From positions 1 through 22,026 of the IMG/VR virus record IMGVR_UViG_3300037230_000020: 22,026 nt of DNA. One strand, written 5' to 3'. Under the pieces are notes generated by a model. The model was not told the DNA's origin. It made no database searches and was given only the letters and a program-made list of their open reading frames with translations. This document shows positions 1 to 6,144 of the stretch, piece after piece. How positions within the stretch are numbered: the stretch's first letter is position 1; the number at the start of each line of letters is the position of its first letter. The DNA comes from a virus. A program made the position numbers and the translations under genes.

Positions 1-77
1 GAGATGGGCGTACCATGGTTGTCAATTCAACCGGGCACTGATCCTGTAAGAGTGGAAATAGTTCACGAGGAATTGAT
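1..77. other. Left edge, non-coding
   Basis: No gene is recognisable in these bases. The last ones hold the ribosome-binding site (GAGGAAT) of the gene starting at 78. What lies to the left of the window cannot be judged. Confidence 0.5.
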
Positions 78-446
78 ATGAACAGACATGATTATTCGGA
101 ACTGGTATGGGAAACAGGGAAGGAGGAAATGGTGGGTATCCTCCGGAAAAGAGCTTCTGAAGAGAGAACGATTTCCTATGGCGAGCTGTCCTCCAAATTG
201 AGATCAATCCAAATTGGGTATCACGATCCCGCGATGGGCCAAATGCTCGGACAAATCTCTGAAGAGGAGGATAGGTGTGGGCGTGGAATGCTGTCAGTCA
301 TTGTCGTCCATAAAGATGGCGATCAAAAACCCGGACCTGGGTTCTACGAATGTGCTGTCGAAATCGGACGGGACATCACAGACCGAGACCGCATGTGGAT
401 CGACGAGTTGAATCGTGTCTTTGCTGAATCGGTCAAGACAAACTAG
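78..446 (+). CDS. Conserved-looking small protein of unknown function
   Basis: This is a 122-residue soluble, acidic protein with no signal peptide or membrane segment. The ATG at 78 follows a good ribosome-binding site (GAGGAAT) at a normal distance. The middle holds ISYGELSSKL, then MGQMLGQISEEEDRCGRGML, then VVHKDGDQKPGPGFYECA. From memory this pattern (a serine-tyrosine-glycine segment, a glycine-rich LGQIS helix, then SVIVVHKDG and PGPGFY) recurs in a widespread bacterial family without an assigned role, often among accessory genes. The HKDG and PGPGFY stretches look like conserved functional loops, but no catalytic activity can be assigned. It is the first of three short plus-strand genes at the left end. 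Function is unknown; that it is a real gene is fairly sure. Confidence 0.8.
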   Translation: MNRHDYSELVWETGKEEMVGILRKRASEERTISYGELSSKLRSIQIGYHDPAMGQMLGQISEEEDRCGRGMLSVIVVHKDGDQKPGPGFYECAVEIGRDITDRDRMWIDELNRVFAESVKTN

Positions 447-511
447 GACGCCACCTTTTGATCAGTGGCCTGTGGACAACTTTCGCCTATTATTCGCCTA
501 CAATGGCCTGC

Positions 512-751
512 ATGGCGAACCCAACCGACCGGCACCGGGTGTACATGGTCTTTCAGGACCGCTACGGCTGGCACTGTCAGTTCCTAGAAGCCGATTTGAA
601 GACGCCATTGCCCCGCAAGCTCACGTTCGCTTCACCTGACAAGATCATTGAACTGGTAGAGCGGTGGTGGCTTCAAGGATCAGGAGAGCCGACTGATGCT
701 GGAACAGGGGATCTCAATGGGCCGGGGTGGAGTGTTCCTGAGCCTGACTGA
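512..751 (+). CDS. Small hypothetical protein
   Basis: This protein of about 79 residues begins MANPTDRHRVYMVFQDRYGW if the ATG at 512 is used. ATG 503 and TTG 458 are in-frame alternatives, and none has a clear ribosome-binding site, so the start is uncertain. The body reads like a compact alpha/beta fold: a strand with VYMVFQDRYGWHCQFLE, a linker with LPRKLTF, then the helix KIIELVERWW, then a glycine/proline-rich tail (GDLNGPGWSVPEPD). The downstream-facing composition looks coding, and the other frames here look like shadows. The family is not recognised. It lies 65 bases after the previous gene on the same strand and may share its transcript. Confidence 0.6.
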   Translation: MANPTDRHRVYMVFQDRYGWHCQFLEADLKTPLPRKLTFASPDKIIELVERWWLQGSGEPTDAGTGDLNGPGWSVPEPD

Positions 752-840
752 TGAGCAGTACGCGCGCTTACAAGCACCGACGAGAACTGCGACCTAATAT
801 GTAGGCTGCGAAAGAGTACCCTATTCGTCGGAGGAAATCT

Positions 841-1356
841 ATGACTGATCCTGTAGCCAGTTGGTCAACGCTTGCACTCGCGATCTTCTCCCTAGCCGCC
901 GTCGGAGTTGCATATTGGGGAATCAAGAAGCAGACAGAAAGCTTCGCCACATCAGTTTCGGCAGACATCTGCCTGAAGCTGATTGATCGCTTCGATAGTC
1001 CCGCAATGCTAGCCACAAGGAGCCTAGCCGCGAAGGCCTTGCTCGATAAGTCGCATCCAGATCAGGCTGACGATCTGTTCGATTTCTTCGAGCTCGTTGG
1101 CCTATACGTTCGGCGAAACATGCTGGACACAGAAGTGGCGCATTCGATGTTCTTCCACTGGACCAACCTTTATTGGCACGCCAGTAAGGAATACATAAAG
1201 AAGGAGCAGGAACGTTCTGCTGATATCTACCGCGACTTTGAAGACTTGTACGGTAGACTGCTGGCAATTGAGATGATGAATGCTCCGAAGTCCCGCGATA
1301 TCAATCCAACCGAAGCTGACGTTGCAGCGTTTCTGAACCAGGAAGTCGTCCAGTAG
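841..1356 (+). CDS. Membrane-anchored helical protein, DUF4760-like
   Basis: This 171-residue protein starts at an ATG preceded by a near-perfect ribosome-binding site (CGGAGGAAATCT). Residues 8-28 (WSTLALAIFSLAAVGVAYWG) form one membrane segment, followed by basic IKKQ, so the remainder probably faces the cytoplasm. The rest is helical: LIDRFDSPAM, a DLFDFFELVGLYVRRNMLD stretch, then FFHWTNLYWHASKEYI and an acidic, helical C-terminus. The FFELVG.YVRR.....E......F...W pattern is what I associate with DUF4760-type and related single-pass proteins, common in prophage and accessory regions, with no known biochemical role. Its 3' end faces the methyltransferase fragment on the other strand (19 bases between stops). 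The gene is real; the family call is moderate. Confidence 0.8.
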   Translation: MTDPVASWSTLALAIFSLAAVGVAYWGIKKQTESFATSVSADICLKLIDRFDSPAMLATRSLAAKALLDKSHPDQADDLFDFFELVGLYVRRNMLDTEVAHSMFFHWTNLYWHASKEYIKKEQERSADIYRDFEDLYGRLLAIEMMNAPKSRDINPTEADVAAFLNQEVVQ

Positions 1357-1375
1357 CGCGGGAATGGTCCGATGT

Positions 1376-1645
1376 TTATTCTGGCCAGTATCGCCTGAAG
1401 ATGCGGAAGAACGACCACCAGATTGAGTGCGGCTCACGCTCATGCCGAGTCGCGTCGAGCTCGGCCAGGTGAAGCTTTGCTTCACGGTCTTCCTTGCGAA
1501 GCCTTCTTTGGTTCAACTCCCATTCGACAGTTCCGGGTTGCCTGTCGATTTCGACCACGGCTGCATGGTCAAAGCCAGCTTGTTCAAAGCCGAGGGCTTG
1601 ACCACCTGCACCAGCGCACAATTCCAAAACGGTCGGCTTTTTCAT
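1376..1645 (-). pseudogene. Truncated DNA cytosine-5 methyltransferase (5' fragment)
   Basis: The start ATG at 1645 has a GGAG ribosome-binding site. Residues 6-25 (VLELCAGAGGQALGFEQAGF) are motif I, the S-adenosylmethionine-binding loop of C5 DNA methyltransferases, and VVEID at about 30-34 is the motif II region. Identity then stops: residues 35-89 are a charged helix (EWELNQRRLRKEDREAKLHL) ending in an aromatic/basic tail (IWWSFFRIFRRYWPE). The catalytic PC motif (IV), the ENV motif (VI), motif VIII and the target-recognition domain are missing; family members run to roughly 300-400 residues. It therefore cannot methylate DNA. It lies 37 bases after the small gene at 1683-1961 on the same strand, so both were probably one operon. 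Loss of the 3' part seems tied to the junction with the 841-1356 gene. The 89-residue frame is open and might still be made as a chimera. Confidence 0.75.
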
Positions 1646-1682
1646 GTCTGCACTCCATTTTCTATCGAGCTGACCCGCAGTG

Positions 1683-1961
1683 CTAGCCCTCATTTTCGCC
1701 CCAGCCGTCGGCTACGGCCTCAGCAACCAGATTCTGCATTAACTTGACGGACGGAATCCGAGCTTGCCCGCGCGCGGCCTGCAATGATCCGTCTGGGCGG
1801 CGCCAAATGAACCGGTAGCCTGACTGCAATGCTCCATTGTCATAGATGTACCGGCACCACTGAAAGCAGAGCTTCCAGCCCTCGCTCATGTCGGTAGAGA
1901 CTTCCTCCAAGACCTGAATCCGGGCGTTCTTAGCGGTCTCTTCTTTGGGTTGATCAACCAT
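1683..1961 (-). CDS. Small protein with IWRRPDG motif, function unknown
   Basis: This is a 92-residue protein. The ATG at 1961 is chosen because AGGAG sits six bases upstream; longer starts at 1982 or 2048 lie in or ahead of the promoter. The N-terminus is polar (DQPKEETAKNARIQVLEEV). The core has two tryptophans and aromatics (GWKLCFQWCRYIYDNG) followed by GYRFIWRRPDGSLQAARGQA and a helix ending AVADGWG. I recall similar small proteins as unnamed hypotheticals in acidobacterial genomes; the arginine-rich core could bind nucleic acid, but that is inference. It is the first gene of a minus-strand pair with the methyltransferase fragment and is headed by a strong promoter with an operator-like dyad, so it is likely tightly regulated. 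Confidence 0.75.
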   Translation of the reverse strand: MVDQPKEETAKNARIQVLEEVSTDMSEGWKLCFQWCRYIYDNGALQSGYRFIWRRPDGSLQAARGQARIPSVKLMQNLVAEAVADGWGENEG

Positions 1962-1980
1962 GGCTGCTCCTAATGCGACC

Positions 1981-2010
1981 ATAATACTCTCATCAGGCTG
2001 ATCATTGCAA
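1981..2010 (-). promoter_or_regulatory. Sigma-70-type promoter for the gene at 1683-1961
   Basis: On the minus strand there is TTGCAA at 2010-2005 (four of six with TTGACA) and TATTAT at 1986-1981 (five of six with TATAAT), 18 bases apart. The expected start site leaves a short leader of about 10-15 bases before the AGGAG ribosome-binding site. The -35 box overlaps the dyad at 2006-2042. Confidence 0.6.
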
Positions 2011-2042
2011 TACGTCTGATCGGTCAGATCAGATGCATTGCA
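2006..2042. promoter_or_regulatory. Operator-like inverted repeat over the -35 box
   Basis: The left arm TGCAATACGTCTGATC (2006-2021) and right arm GATCAGATGCATTGCA (2027-2042) are complementary at 14 of 16 positions around the spacer GGTCA. A further copy of the CTGATC core lies at 1998-2003 inside the promoter spacer, within the near-palindrome ATCAGGCTGAT (1992-2002). The arrangement is that of a dimeric repressor or activator site controlling the minus-strand pair. No obvious regulator gene is in the window, although the 92-residue product itself is a candidate. Confidence 0.5.
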
Positions 2043-2224
2043 CGTCAAACGGAACTCATTATTCTCCTCTTGTTCCCTTCTACATTCATCATGGACCCGT
2101 CAGCGGGAATTTAGAACTGTGACCAAATGTTAATACTGGCGGCGAAACGCGGGCCATTACGCATCGAGAAGTTGCGTCTGAGATCACGACCGGGAACAAA
2201 ATTGAACGAGGGCTGAACACCGTA

Positions 2225-2236
2225 GTTGTGCACAAC
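2225..2236. promoter_or_regulatory. Perfect 12-bp palindrome upstream of the HEPN gene
   Basis: GTTGTGCACAAC is a perfect inverted repeat. It ends six bases before a plausible -35 box (TTGGGC, 2243-2248), a position where an operator would be expected. A single short palindrome can arise by chance. Confidence 0.3.
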
Positions 2237-2242
2237 GGCACA

Positions 2243-2270
2243 TTGGGCAACACACCTAATGCTCTAATAT
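2243..2270 (+). promoter_or_regulatory. Candidate promoter for the HEPN/nuclease genes
   Basis: TTGGGC (2243-2248) and TAATAT (2265-2270) are separated by 16 bases, and the expected transcription start is just ahead of the ribosome-binding site and ATG at 2290. The -35 match is modest. The rest of the 2049-2289 spacer shows nothing else clear. Confidence 0.35.
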
Positions 2271-2289
2271 CTTTCTGGGGATTAAGACC

Positions 2290-3240
2290 ATGGGTTTCAA
2301 TGACCACGACCACAGCGTAACGATTCCGCTTCCGCCCGAGGCTGGCGACATTGAAAGCGACAGTTTCGATCCCAACGATGAATGGATCAAGAATGCGACC
2401 GAAGAACAACAGATTGAGGCGATGCGTCGTTGGTTTTACGCCAGGTATGAGGACCCGGCTAATTCAATGCCCTATGACGGCCGAGAGGGTGGCTTCCAGT
2501 TCATCTGGGGCGGCCCATACGACCCCGATGAGGTGATCCAGGAACGCTTTAGCGCCGTGGTCCCATTCGATGTGATGAGAAGCCTGATTGAGGATTTGTG
2601 GCAAGAATGTGGAGACCAATGGGCTCCGGTTGACGTTGAAGATTTCGATTATGACGAGGAATTTGTATCACGTGTTGACGATCGAGACGAACCACTTCGA
2701 TACCTAAAGGCCAGACTCAACCAAATCGACGCTGTCCTCGGCAGCGATGCGAACGCGCGAGAACCCGATCTCGTGCTGCAAATGGCTCACGGTTCCATGA
2801 TTGCTTCCCTGGAGGCATTTCTTGCGGACACCATGACCTATTGGTTGAAGGCTGACAAGAAGGTCCTTCGCGACTTCGTTAGCCGAAACAAGGATTTCAA
2901 GAAGAGGTCACTCACGCTGGATCAGGTGTTCGAACGCCTTGACCAGCTTGAATCTGAAATGGGAGTCTACCTCCAAGATCAAATGTGGCACCGTCTCGAT
3001 AAGATAAAGCCAATGTTGGTAGCGTCCCTTGGAATCGCTGTCCCGGAAATAGGCGATCTTATGAAGGCGGTTTTGGTTCGTCACGACATCGTCCATCGTG
3101 CGGGGCGCACGAGGGATGGACTATTGGTTTTAGTCACCCAGGGCGACGTTAAGCAACTGCGAGAGCTGGTACTTGGGTTTGCAACGGCTCTTGTCGAGGA
3201 CATCGATAAGAGGTTTCCACGACCCACCGAGGAGTTCTAG
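2290..3240 (+). CDS. HEPN-domain protein, candidate RNase/defence protein
   Basis: This is a 316-residue acidic soluble protein starting at the ATG at 2290 (GGGGAT upstream). Residues about 46-90 hold RRWFYARYEDPANSMPYD, then GGFQFIWGGPYDPDEVIQ, an aromatic/glycine-rich N-terminal domain that I have seen ahead of HEPN-type domains. The C-terminal half (about 150-305) is a helical bundle. Near its end lies RHDIVH at 264-269, fitting the R-x4-6-H signature of HEPN domains, whose members include metal-independent RNases in toxins, abortive-infection and CRISPR effectors. The family call rests on this motif plus the helical layout, not on a search. The gene is followed by a hairpin and then an Mrr-like nuclease on the same strand, which supports a role in defence. 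Whether it cleaves RNA is not shown. Confidence 0.7.
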   Translation: MGFNDHDHSVTIPLPPEAGDIESDSFDPNDEWIKNATEEQQIEAMRRWFYARYEDPANSMPYDGREGGFQFIWGGPYDPDEVIQERFSAVVPFDVMRSLIEDLWQECGDQWAPVDVEDFDYDEEFVSRVDDRDEPLRYLKARLNQIDAVLGSDANAREPDLVLQMAHGSMIASLEAFLADTMTYWLKADKKVLRDFVSRNKDFKKRSLTLDQVFERLDQLESEMGVYLQDQMWHRLDKIKPMLVASLGIAVPEIGDLMKAVLVRHDIVHRAGRTRDGLLVLVTQGDVKQLRELVLGFATALVEDIDKRFPRPTEEF

Positions 3241-3298
3241 ATAATGCTGACAGCAAACTTGCGGTGGTTCAAGATCGCAGAATGATGCAAGCGCAGAA

Positions 3299-3322
3299 AA
3301 GGCCCAGATCGCTCTGGGCCTT
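3299..3322 (-). terminator. Hairpin with U-tract on the minus strand
   Basis: A perfect 10-bp stem, AAGGCCCAGA/TCTGGGCCTT, has the four-base loop TCGC. On the minus strand it is followed by TTTTCTGCGC, a typical terminator tail; on the plus strand no U-run follows beyond the stem. It sits between the HEPN gene and the nuclease gene. No minus-strand gene lies immediately upstream of it in that orientation, so it may be bidirectional or may block leftward read-through. Confidence 0.6.
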
Positions 3323-3389
3323 CGCTGTCTGTGGGCTTTCCTTCTGGGATACACGGCAATCTTTCAACCTGCCGTCGTATCCTATTTCT

Positions 3390-4304
3390 GTGACCAACAC
3401 GGGCTCCGTTACGGTGAGCAGTAAGGGCTACGAGCTTCTCGTACGCGAAATCTACCAGCAAATGCTCGACCAGGACCAAGCGGTGAACGTAGTCGTGCAA
3501 CACAACGTTCAAATGCAGGGTCGTGCCACAAGTCATCAAATTGATGTCTACTGGGAGTTTTACCTCGGCGGAGTTACCCACAAAGTAGCTGTTCAAGCGA
3601 AAAGGTGGAAAAGCCCAATTCGCAAGGGAGATGTCCTCACATTCAAGGGCGTCCTTGAAGATCTTCCCGGGACCATAGGAATTATGGTTTCGTCGTCACC
3701 TTATCAGAAGGGCGCAGTTGAGGTAGCGGCAGCCGCCGGGATCACGATTTGCAATCTACAAGAAAACCTCGCTCCATCTTTCTTTTCTATCCCCGGCACA
3801 ACGGTCACCATCGCGATCAAAGGATTCCTGCAGGCACCGAACGGCAGTCATCTTGGCATGGTTGCCGACGTCTATCAAAACATTCCCACAGTTTCCGATC
3901 TGGCGCTAAAGGCTGATAGCGAATGGCACCAGGCGAATGATCCATTGCCTGAGTCAATGATTCCTGGGGCAACGACATTGATCAATATCCCTAACCCGGC
4001 TCAGTTTTACGATCAGGACGGAAAGGAGCTGATTACCCTAACGAGAATCTTAGGGGGATTTTACGAAGAAATGCATCGAGAGGGTCAGATGAGCGCCCGG
4101 AAGACTCACAGGTTCGAAAACCCCACATTCTTAAAACTGCTCAACCCTCCAATGACAATTAAAGAGGAGAGCATATCAGCTACCATCGAGCTTACTCCCA
4201 AGACAACAGAGGTAGTGCTCAAGGCGACGAACGTTGCTGTATTTATCCTTAAGAATCTCCTCACCGGAGCAGAACATCACGTTGTTACCAGAAACCCTAG
4301 CTAA
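3390..4304 (+). CDS. Mrr-type restriction endonuclease-like protein
   Basis: With the GTG at 3390 the protein has 304 residues; GTG 3414 is an alternative. An ATG at 3264 is in frame but would translate straight through the hairpin at 3299-3322 into an unlikely peptide, so it is rejected. Residues about 10-125 match the Mrr catalytic fold: KGYELLVREIY with the helix glutamate at E15, then SHQIDVYWEF with the metal-binding aspartate at D52, then VQAKRW with the Q-x-K pair at 69-71, then FKGVLEDL and a GIMVSSSPYQKGAVEVA strand-helix. Enzymes of this family cut DNA, often modified DNA (type IV restriction). The C-terminal 180 residues are beta-rich and may give target specificity, but are not recognised. 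It follows the HEPN gene and overlaps the 33-residue gene at TAATG. Confidence 0.8.
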   Translation: MTNTGSVTVSSKGYELLVREIYQQMLDQDQAVNVVVQHNVQMQGRATSHQIDVYWEFYLGGVTHKVAVQAKRWKSPIRKGDVLTFKGVLEDLPGTIGIMVSSSPYQKGAVEVAAAAGITICNLQENLAPSFFSIPGTTVTIAIKGFLQAPNGSHLGMVADVYQNIPTVSDLALKADSEWHQANDPLPESMIPGATTLINIPNPAQFYDQDGKELITLTRILGGFYEEMHREGQMSARKTHRFENPTFLKLLNPPMTIKEESISATIELTPKTTEVVLKATNVAVFILKNLLTGAEHHVVTRNPS

Positions 4305-4405
4305 TGAACGAGCGCAGAGTCTGGGCGCCGGACGCTCGCTGGGTAACCATCCTCTTTCGTGATGGCAAGCTGATCAAAGAATGGCGTGTGACTCTGGTCA
4401 AATAG
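4304..4405 (+). CDS. 33-residue micro-protein coupled to the nuclease gene
   Basis: The ATG shares its A with the stop codon of the nuclease gene (TAATG), the usual arrangement for translational coupling. No separate ribosome-binding site is visible. The product begins MNERRVWAPDARWVTILFRD and ends KEWRVTLVK: basic, with alternating hydrophobic residues, so it could form a small beta-sheet. The frame closes at TAG just before the hairpin at 4427-4446. The family is not recognised. The coupling and the protein-like composition argue for a real gene; its small size keeps confidence moderate. It may be a partner or inhibitor of the nuclease (inference). Confidence 0.5.
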   Translation: MNERRVWAPDARWVTILFRDGKLIKEWRVTLVK

Positions 4406-4426
4406 ATCACCAGGCGCGCAGAAAAA

Positions 4427-4446
4427 CCCACCGAGAAATCGGTGGG
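4427..4446 (-). terminator. Hairpin with GAAA loop, U-tract on the minus strand
   Basis: A perfect 8-bp stem, CCCACCGA/TCGGTGGG, is closed by GAAA on the plus strand. On the minus strand it is followed by TTTTTCTGCGC, making a textbook terminator in that direction. On the plus strand its 3' arm (GGTGGG) merges with GGGAG, the only ribosome-binding-like sequence ahead of the gene at 4461, so in sense transcripts it could also hide that site. Confidence 0.65.
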
Positions 4447-4460
4447 AGTATACTCCGCTG

Positions 4461-5036
4461 ATGCTGCCTAGCGTCACTGTCGAACTCGTAAAAGCAGAAT
4501 GCGATGCGTTTGACCGGGAGAACGAACTGATCGAGGAGGCACTGAAGCAACTCCGAGCCCAGTTCCCCCTCAACACCGATGCCTCCCACGTACTCTTGAA
4601 GATTGTGGTTCTGAACCAGCTCTACAACACGCGGATAAACAGCGTGGACATGGAGCCTCTCGCCACGTACATAGCCGGGCTTGGCATCGACCCCCTTCTG
4701 GACCAGGGATCGTTCGTAGCCGTTGATCGCATCACAATCTGCCCTCCACTGCGGAGGTATCTCTCGTTTGCCTCCAAGTTCTGTAGCTGGCACAACCCCA
4801 CGGCCTATTCCATCTATGACGGCAATGCCAGAGCATGTCTTTGGGCCTACCAGCAGCGAGATAAGTTCGGAAAGTTCCAACAACAGGACCTTCTGGTCTA
4901 TGCGAAGTTCTGCGCAGCAGTGGTCAGCTTTAGCAGTCACTATGGGCTGGACAGTTTTAACCTCAAGCAACTGGACAAGTTCCTATTTCGCGCGGGAGGC
5001 CGGATTCTCCAGACAGGGAAAAGCCCCAGCCGATAA
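4461..5036 (+). CDS. Conserved-looking helical protein of unknown function
   Basis: This 191-residue soluble protein is mostly helical. The start ATG at 4461 has only a distant GGGAG upstream, lying in the arm of the preceding hairpin. Recognisable blocks are ASHVLLKIVVLNQLYNTRIN (about 41-60), LSFASKFCSWHNPTAYSIYD (about 101-120), RACLWAYQQRD, and a C-terminal GLDSFNLKQLDKFLF. I know the combination of VVLNQLY.TRI, SFASK.CSWHNP..Y.IYD and LDKFL as a family of unnamed bacterial proteins; it reminds me of helix-hairpin-helix DNA-binding or base-excision folds, but I cannot confirm this. It follows the nuclease and micro-protein on the same strand and may be part of the same cassette. Its TAA stop lies in the loop of the next hairpin. 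Confidence 0.75.
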   Translation: MLPSVTVELVKAECDAFDRENELIEEALKQLRAQFPLNTDASHVLLKIVVLNQLYNTRINSVDMEPLATYIAGLGIDPLLDQGSFVAVDRITICPPLRRYLSFASKFCSWHNPTAYSIYDGNARACLWAYQQRDKFGKFQQQDLLVYAKFCAAVVSFSSHYGLDSFNLKQLDKFLFRAGGRILQTGKSPSR

Positions 5037-5044
5037 GGCTGGGG
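5024..5044 (-). terminator. Hairpin at the 3' end of the 4461-5036 gene
   Basis: An 8-bp perfect stem, CCCCAGCC/GGCTGGGG, surrounds the loop GATAA, which contains the stop codon of the gene. On the minus strand it is followed by CTTTTCC; on the plus strand no U-run follows. It is the third hairpin in this block with its U-tract on the minus strand. Confidence 0.5.
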
Positions 5045-5144
5045 GATCAGTTCGTCCACGACGAGTTGCGCCCGTCGAAAGTCGAGTAGTCTCTGGATGC
5101 CGTGTAGTCTACAATTCCAACATCCTCGTTCAGGAGCCATTCAC

Positions 5145-5558
5145 ATGAAGCGTATCGCTCTTCTTGCGGTCGTCATCGGCTTTGGAATGTCTACTCACCC
5201 GGCAATTGCTCAACAGACTCCTACTCAGGAACCGACCGGAGCCCAACTACTTGATGAGTGCCAAGTAGTCGCGAAGGGAGGCCCCAACGCCCCCGAGGAT
5301 GCTGCCGAGTTGGCGAAAGGTATGCACTGTTTTGGGTACCTGAGTGGTGTGGCAGACACCTATGTGTTCTGGAAATATACGAACAATACCCAAAAAGCGA
5401 AGGTGTATATCCCCGCCTGTATCCCCGAAGAAGCGACCACCTTCGAACTTGCAAGGGTCGTCGTGAAGTATTTGAACGACCACCCGAATCAACTGCACAA
5501 TAGCTACAGGCTCTTGGTCATGCTTGCGCTTGAGGACGCCTATCCGTGCAAACATTAG
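5145..5558 (+). CDS. Exported Rap1a/Tai-family protein
   Basis: This 137-residue protein starts at an ATG with AGGAG nine bases upstream. Residues 1-22 (MKRIALLAVVIGFGMSTHPA then IAQ) are a Sec signal peptide with a likely cut after AIA. The mature part has the family layout: LLDECQV, then MHCFGYLSGVADTY, then YIPACIP, then VVVKYLNDHPNQLH and a last helix ending AYPCKH. Four cysteines in the mature part fit two disulfides in the periplasm. Named members (Rap1a, Tai4) neutralise type VI secretion amidase effectors; most relatives are uncharacterised, and no effector or secretion gene is visible here, so an immunity role is only a possibility. It opens a run of five exported or membrane proteins on the plus strand. 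Confidence 0.85.
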   Translation: MKRIALLAVVIGFGMSTHPAIAQQTPTQEPTGAQLLDECQVVAKGGPNAPEDAAELAKGMHCFGYLSGVADTYVFWKYTNNTQKAKVYIPACIPEEATTFELARVVVKYLNDHPNQLHNSYRLLVMLALEDAYPCKH

Positions 5559-5576
5559 CGGAACGTGAGGCAGCAC

Positions 5577-6137
5577 ATGCATTCGATTTGTTGGTTTTGG
5601 ACGACCGGCATTCACAATCCGGAATGGGTACAAGCCGTTGCAGCGGTAGCGGTCGTGGTGCTCACGTTTGTTACGCTCGTCGTACTTTGTATTTATGCGT
5701 ACGATACTCACACTCTGGCAAGGGCAAGCGTCGAGCAGATAGATTTAGTCAAGCAGGACAATGCCTTTCGCGCTATGCGGAGTTTTCACATCGCATACGA
5801 TTGCATCTTTAAGGTTCAGGGTGACCTGACCGCCCTTGCACAATCCTTTTTGGATGGCACCATAGGGACTAAGCCGCAAGCGCCAATCTATCCAGACAAC
5901 TGGCCTGATGTTGCATCCGCGCTCAATCAACGCATCCCGAGTACAATTCCGCCGACAATTTCACTCGGGATAAAGCTAAGGAAAGTTGATTTCGCGTTTA
6001 GAGAATACGAAAGCGCGTCGAACACTGATGACAAACAAGCGCGAGAAATCAGCGTTCACAAGGCAACTAAGGATGCGGGGGAAGAATGCAAGAGACTATC
6101 TGACGAACTGCCAAAATCTGTCACGCCAAAGGACTGA
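5577..6137 (+). CDS. Single-pass membrane protein, function unknown
   Basis: The ATG at 5577 is preferred because GAGG lies six bases ahead of it; the GTG at 5565 would add four residues. The product has 186 residues. One long membrane segment (QAVAAVAVVVLTFVTLVVLC, about residues 19-38) is followed by YAYDTHTLARASVEQIDLVK, a helix of the kind seen after the membrane anchor in many small prophage and accessory proteins. The soluble part is helical with PTISLGIKLRKVDFAFREYE and a polar C-terminus. It lies 18 bases after the Rap1a-like gene and seven bases before the next start, so it is part of the same operon. No catalytic motif is seen. Confidence 0.75.
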   Translation: MHSICWFWTTGIHNPEWVQAVAAVAVVVLTFVTLVVLCIYAYDTHTLARASVEQIDLVKQDNAFRAMRSFHIAYDCIFKVQGDLTALAQSFLDGTIGTKPQAPIYPDNWPDVASALNQRIPSTIPPTISLGIKLRKVDFAFREYESASNTDDKQAREISVHKATKDAGEECKRLSDELPKSVTPKD

Positions 6138-6144
6138 GGACACC

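Noticed and set aside
3264-3389. Longer N-terminus for the Mrr-like nuclease from ATG 3264
   Set aside because: Translation would run through the perfect hairpin at 3299-3322 and give an atypical peptide; the Mrr fold begins after GTG 3390/3414.
4407-4970. Minus-strand open frame of 187 residues
   Set aside because: It is antisense to the 4461-5036 gene, whose family-like blocks (SFASKFCSWHNP, LDKFLF) are on the plus strand.
5101-5120. Possible -10 box TACAAT (5110-5115) before the Rap1a-like gene
   Set aside because: There is no acceptable -35 box at the right distance, so it is not listed as a promoter.
5986-6144. Longer N-terminus for the exported protein at 6145-6579
   Set aside because: It would overlap the previous gene heavily and bury a good signal peptide; GAGGA precedes GTG 6145.
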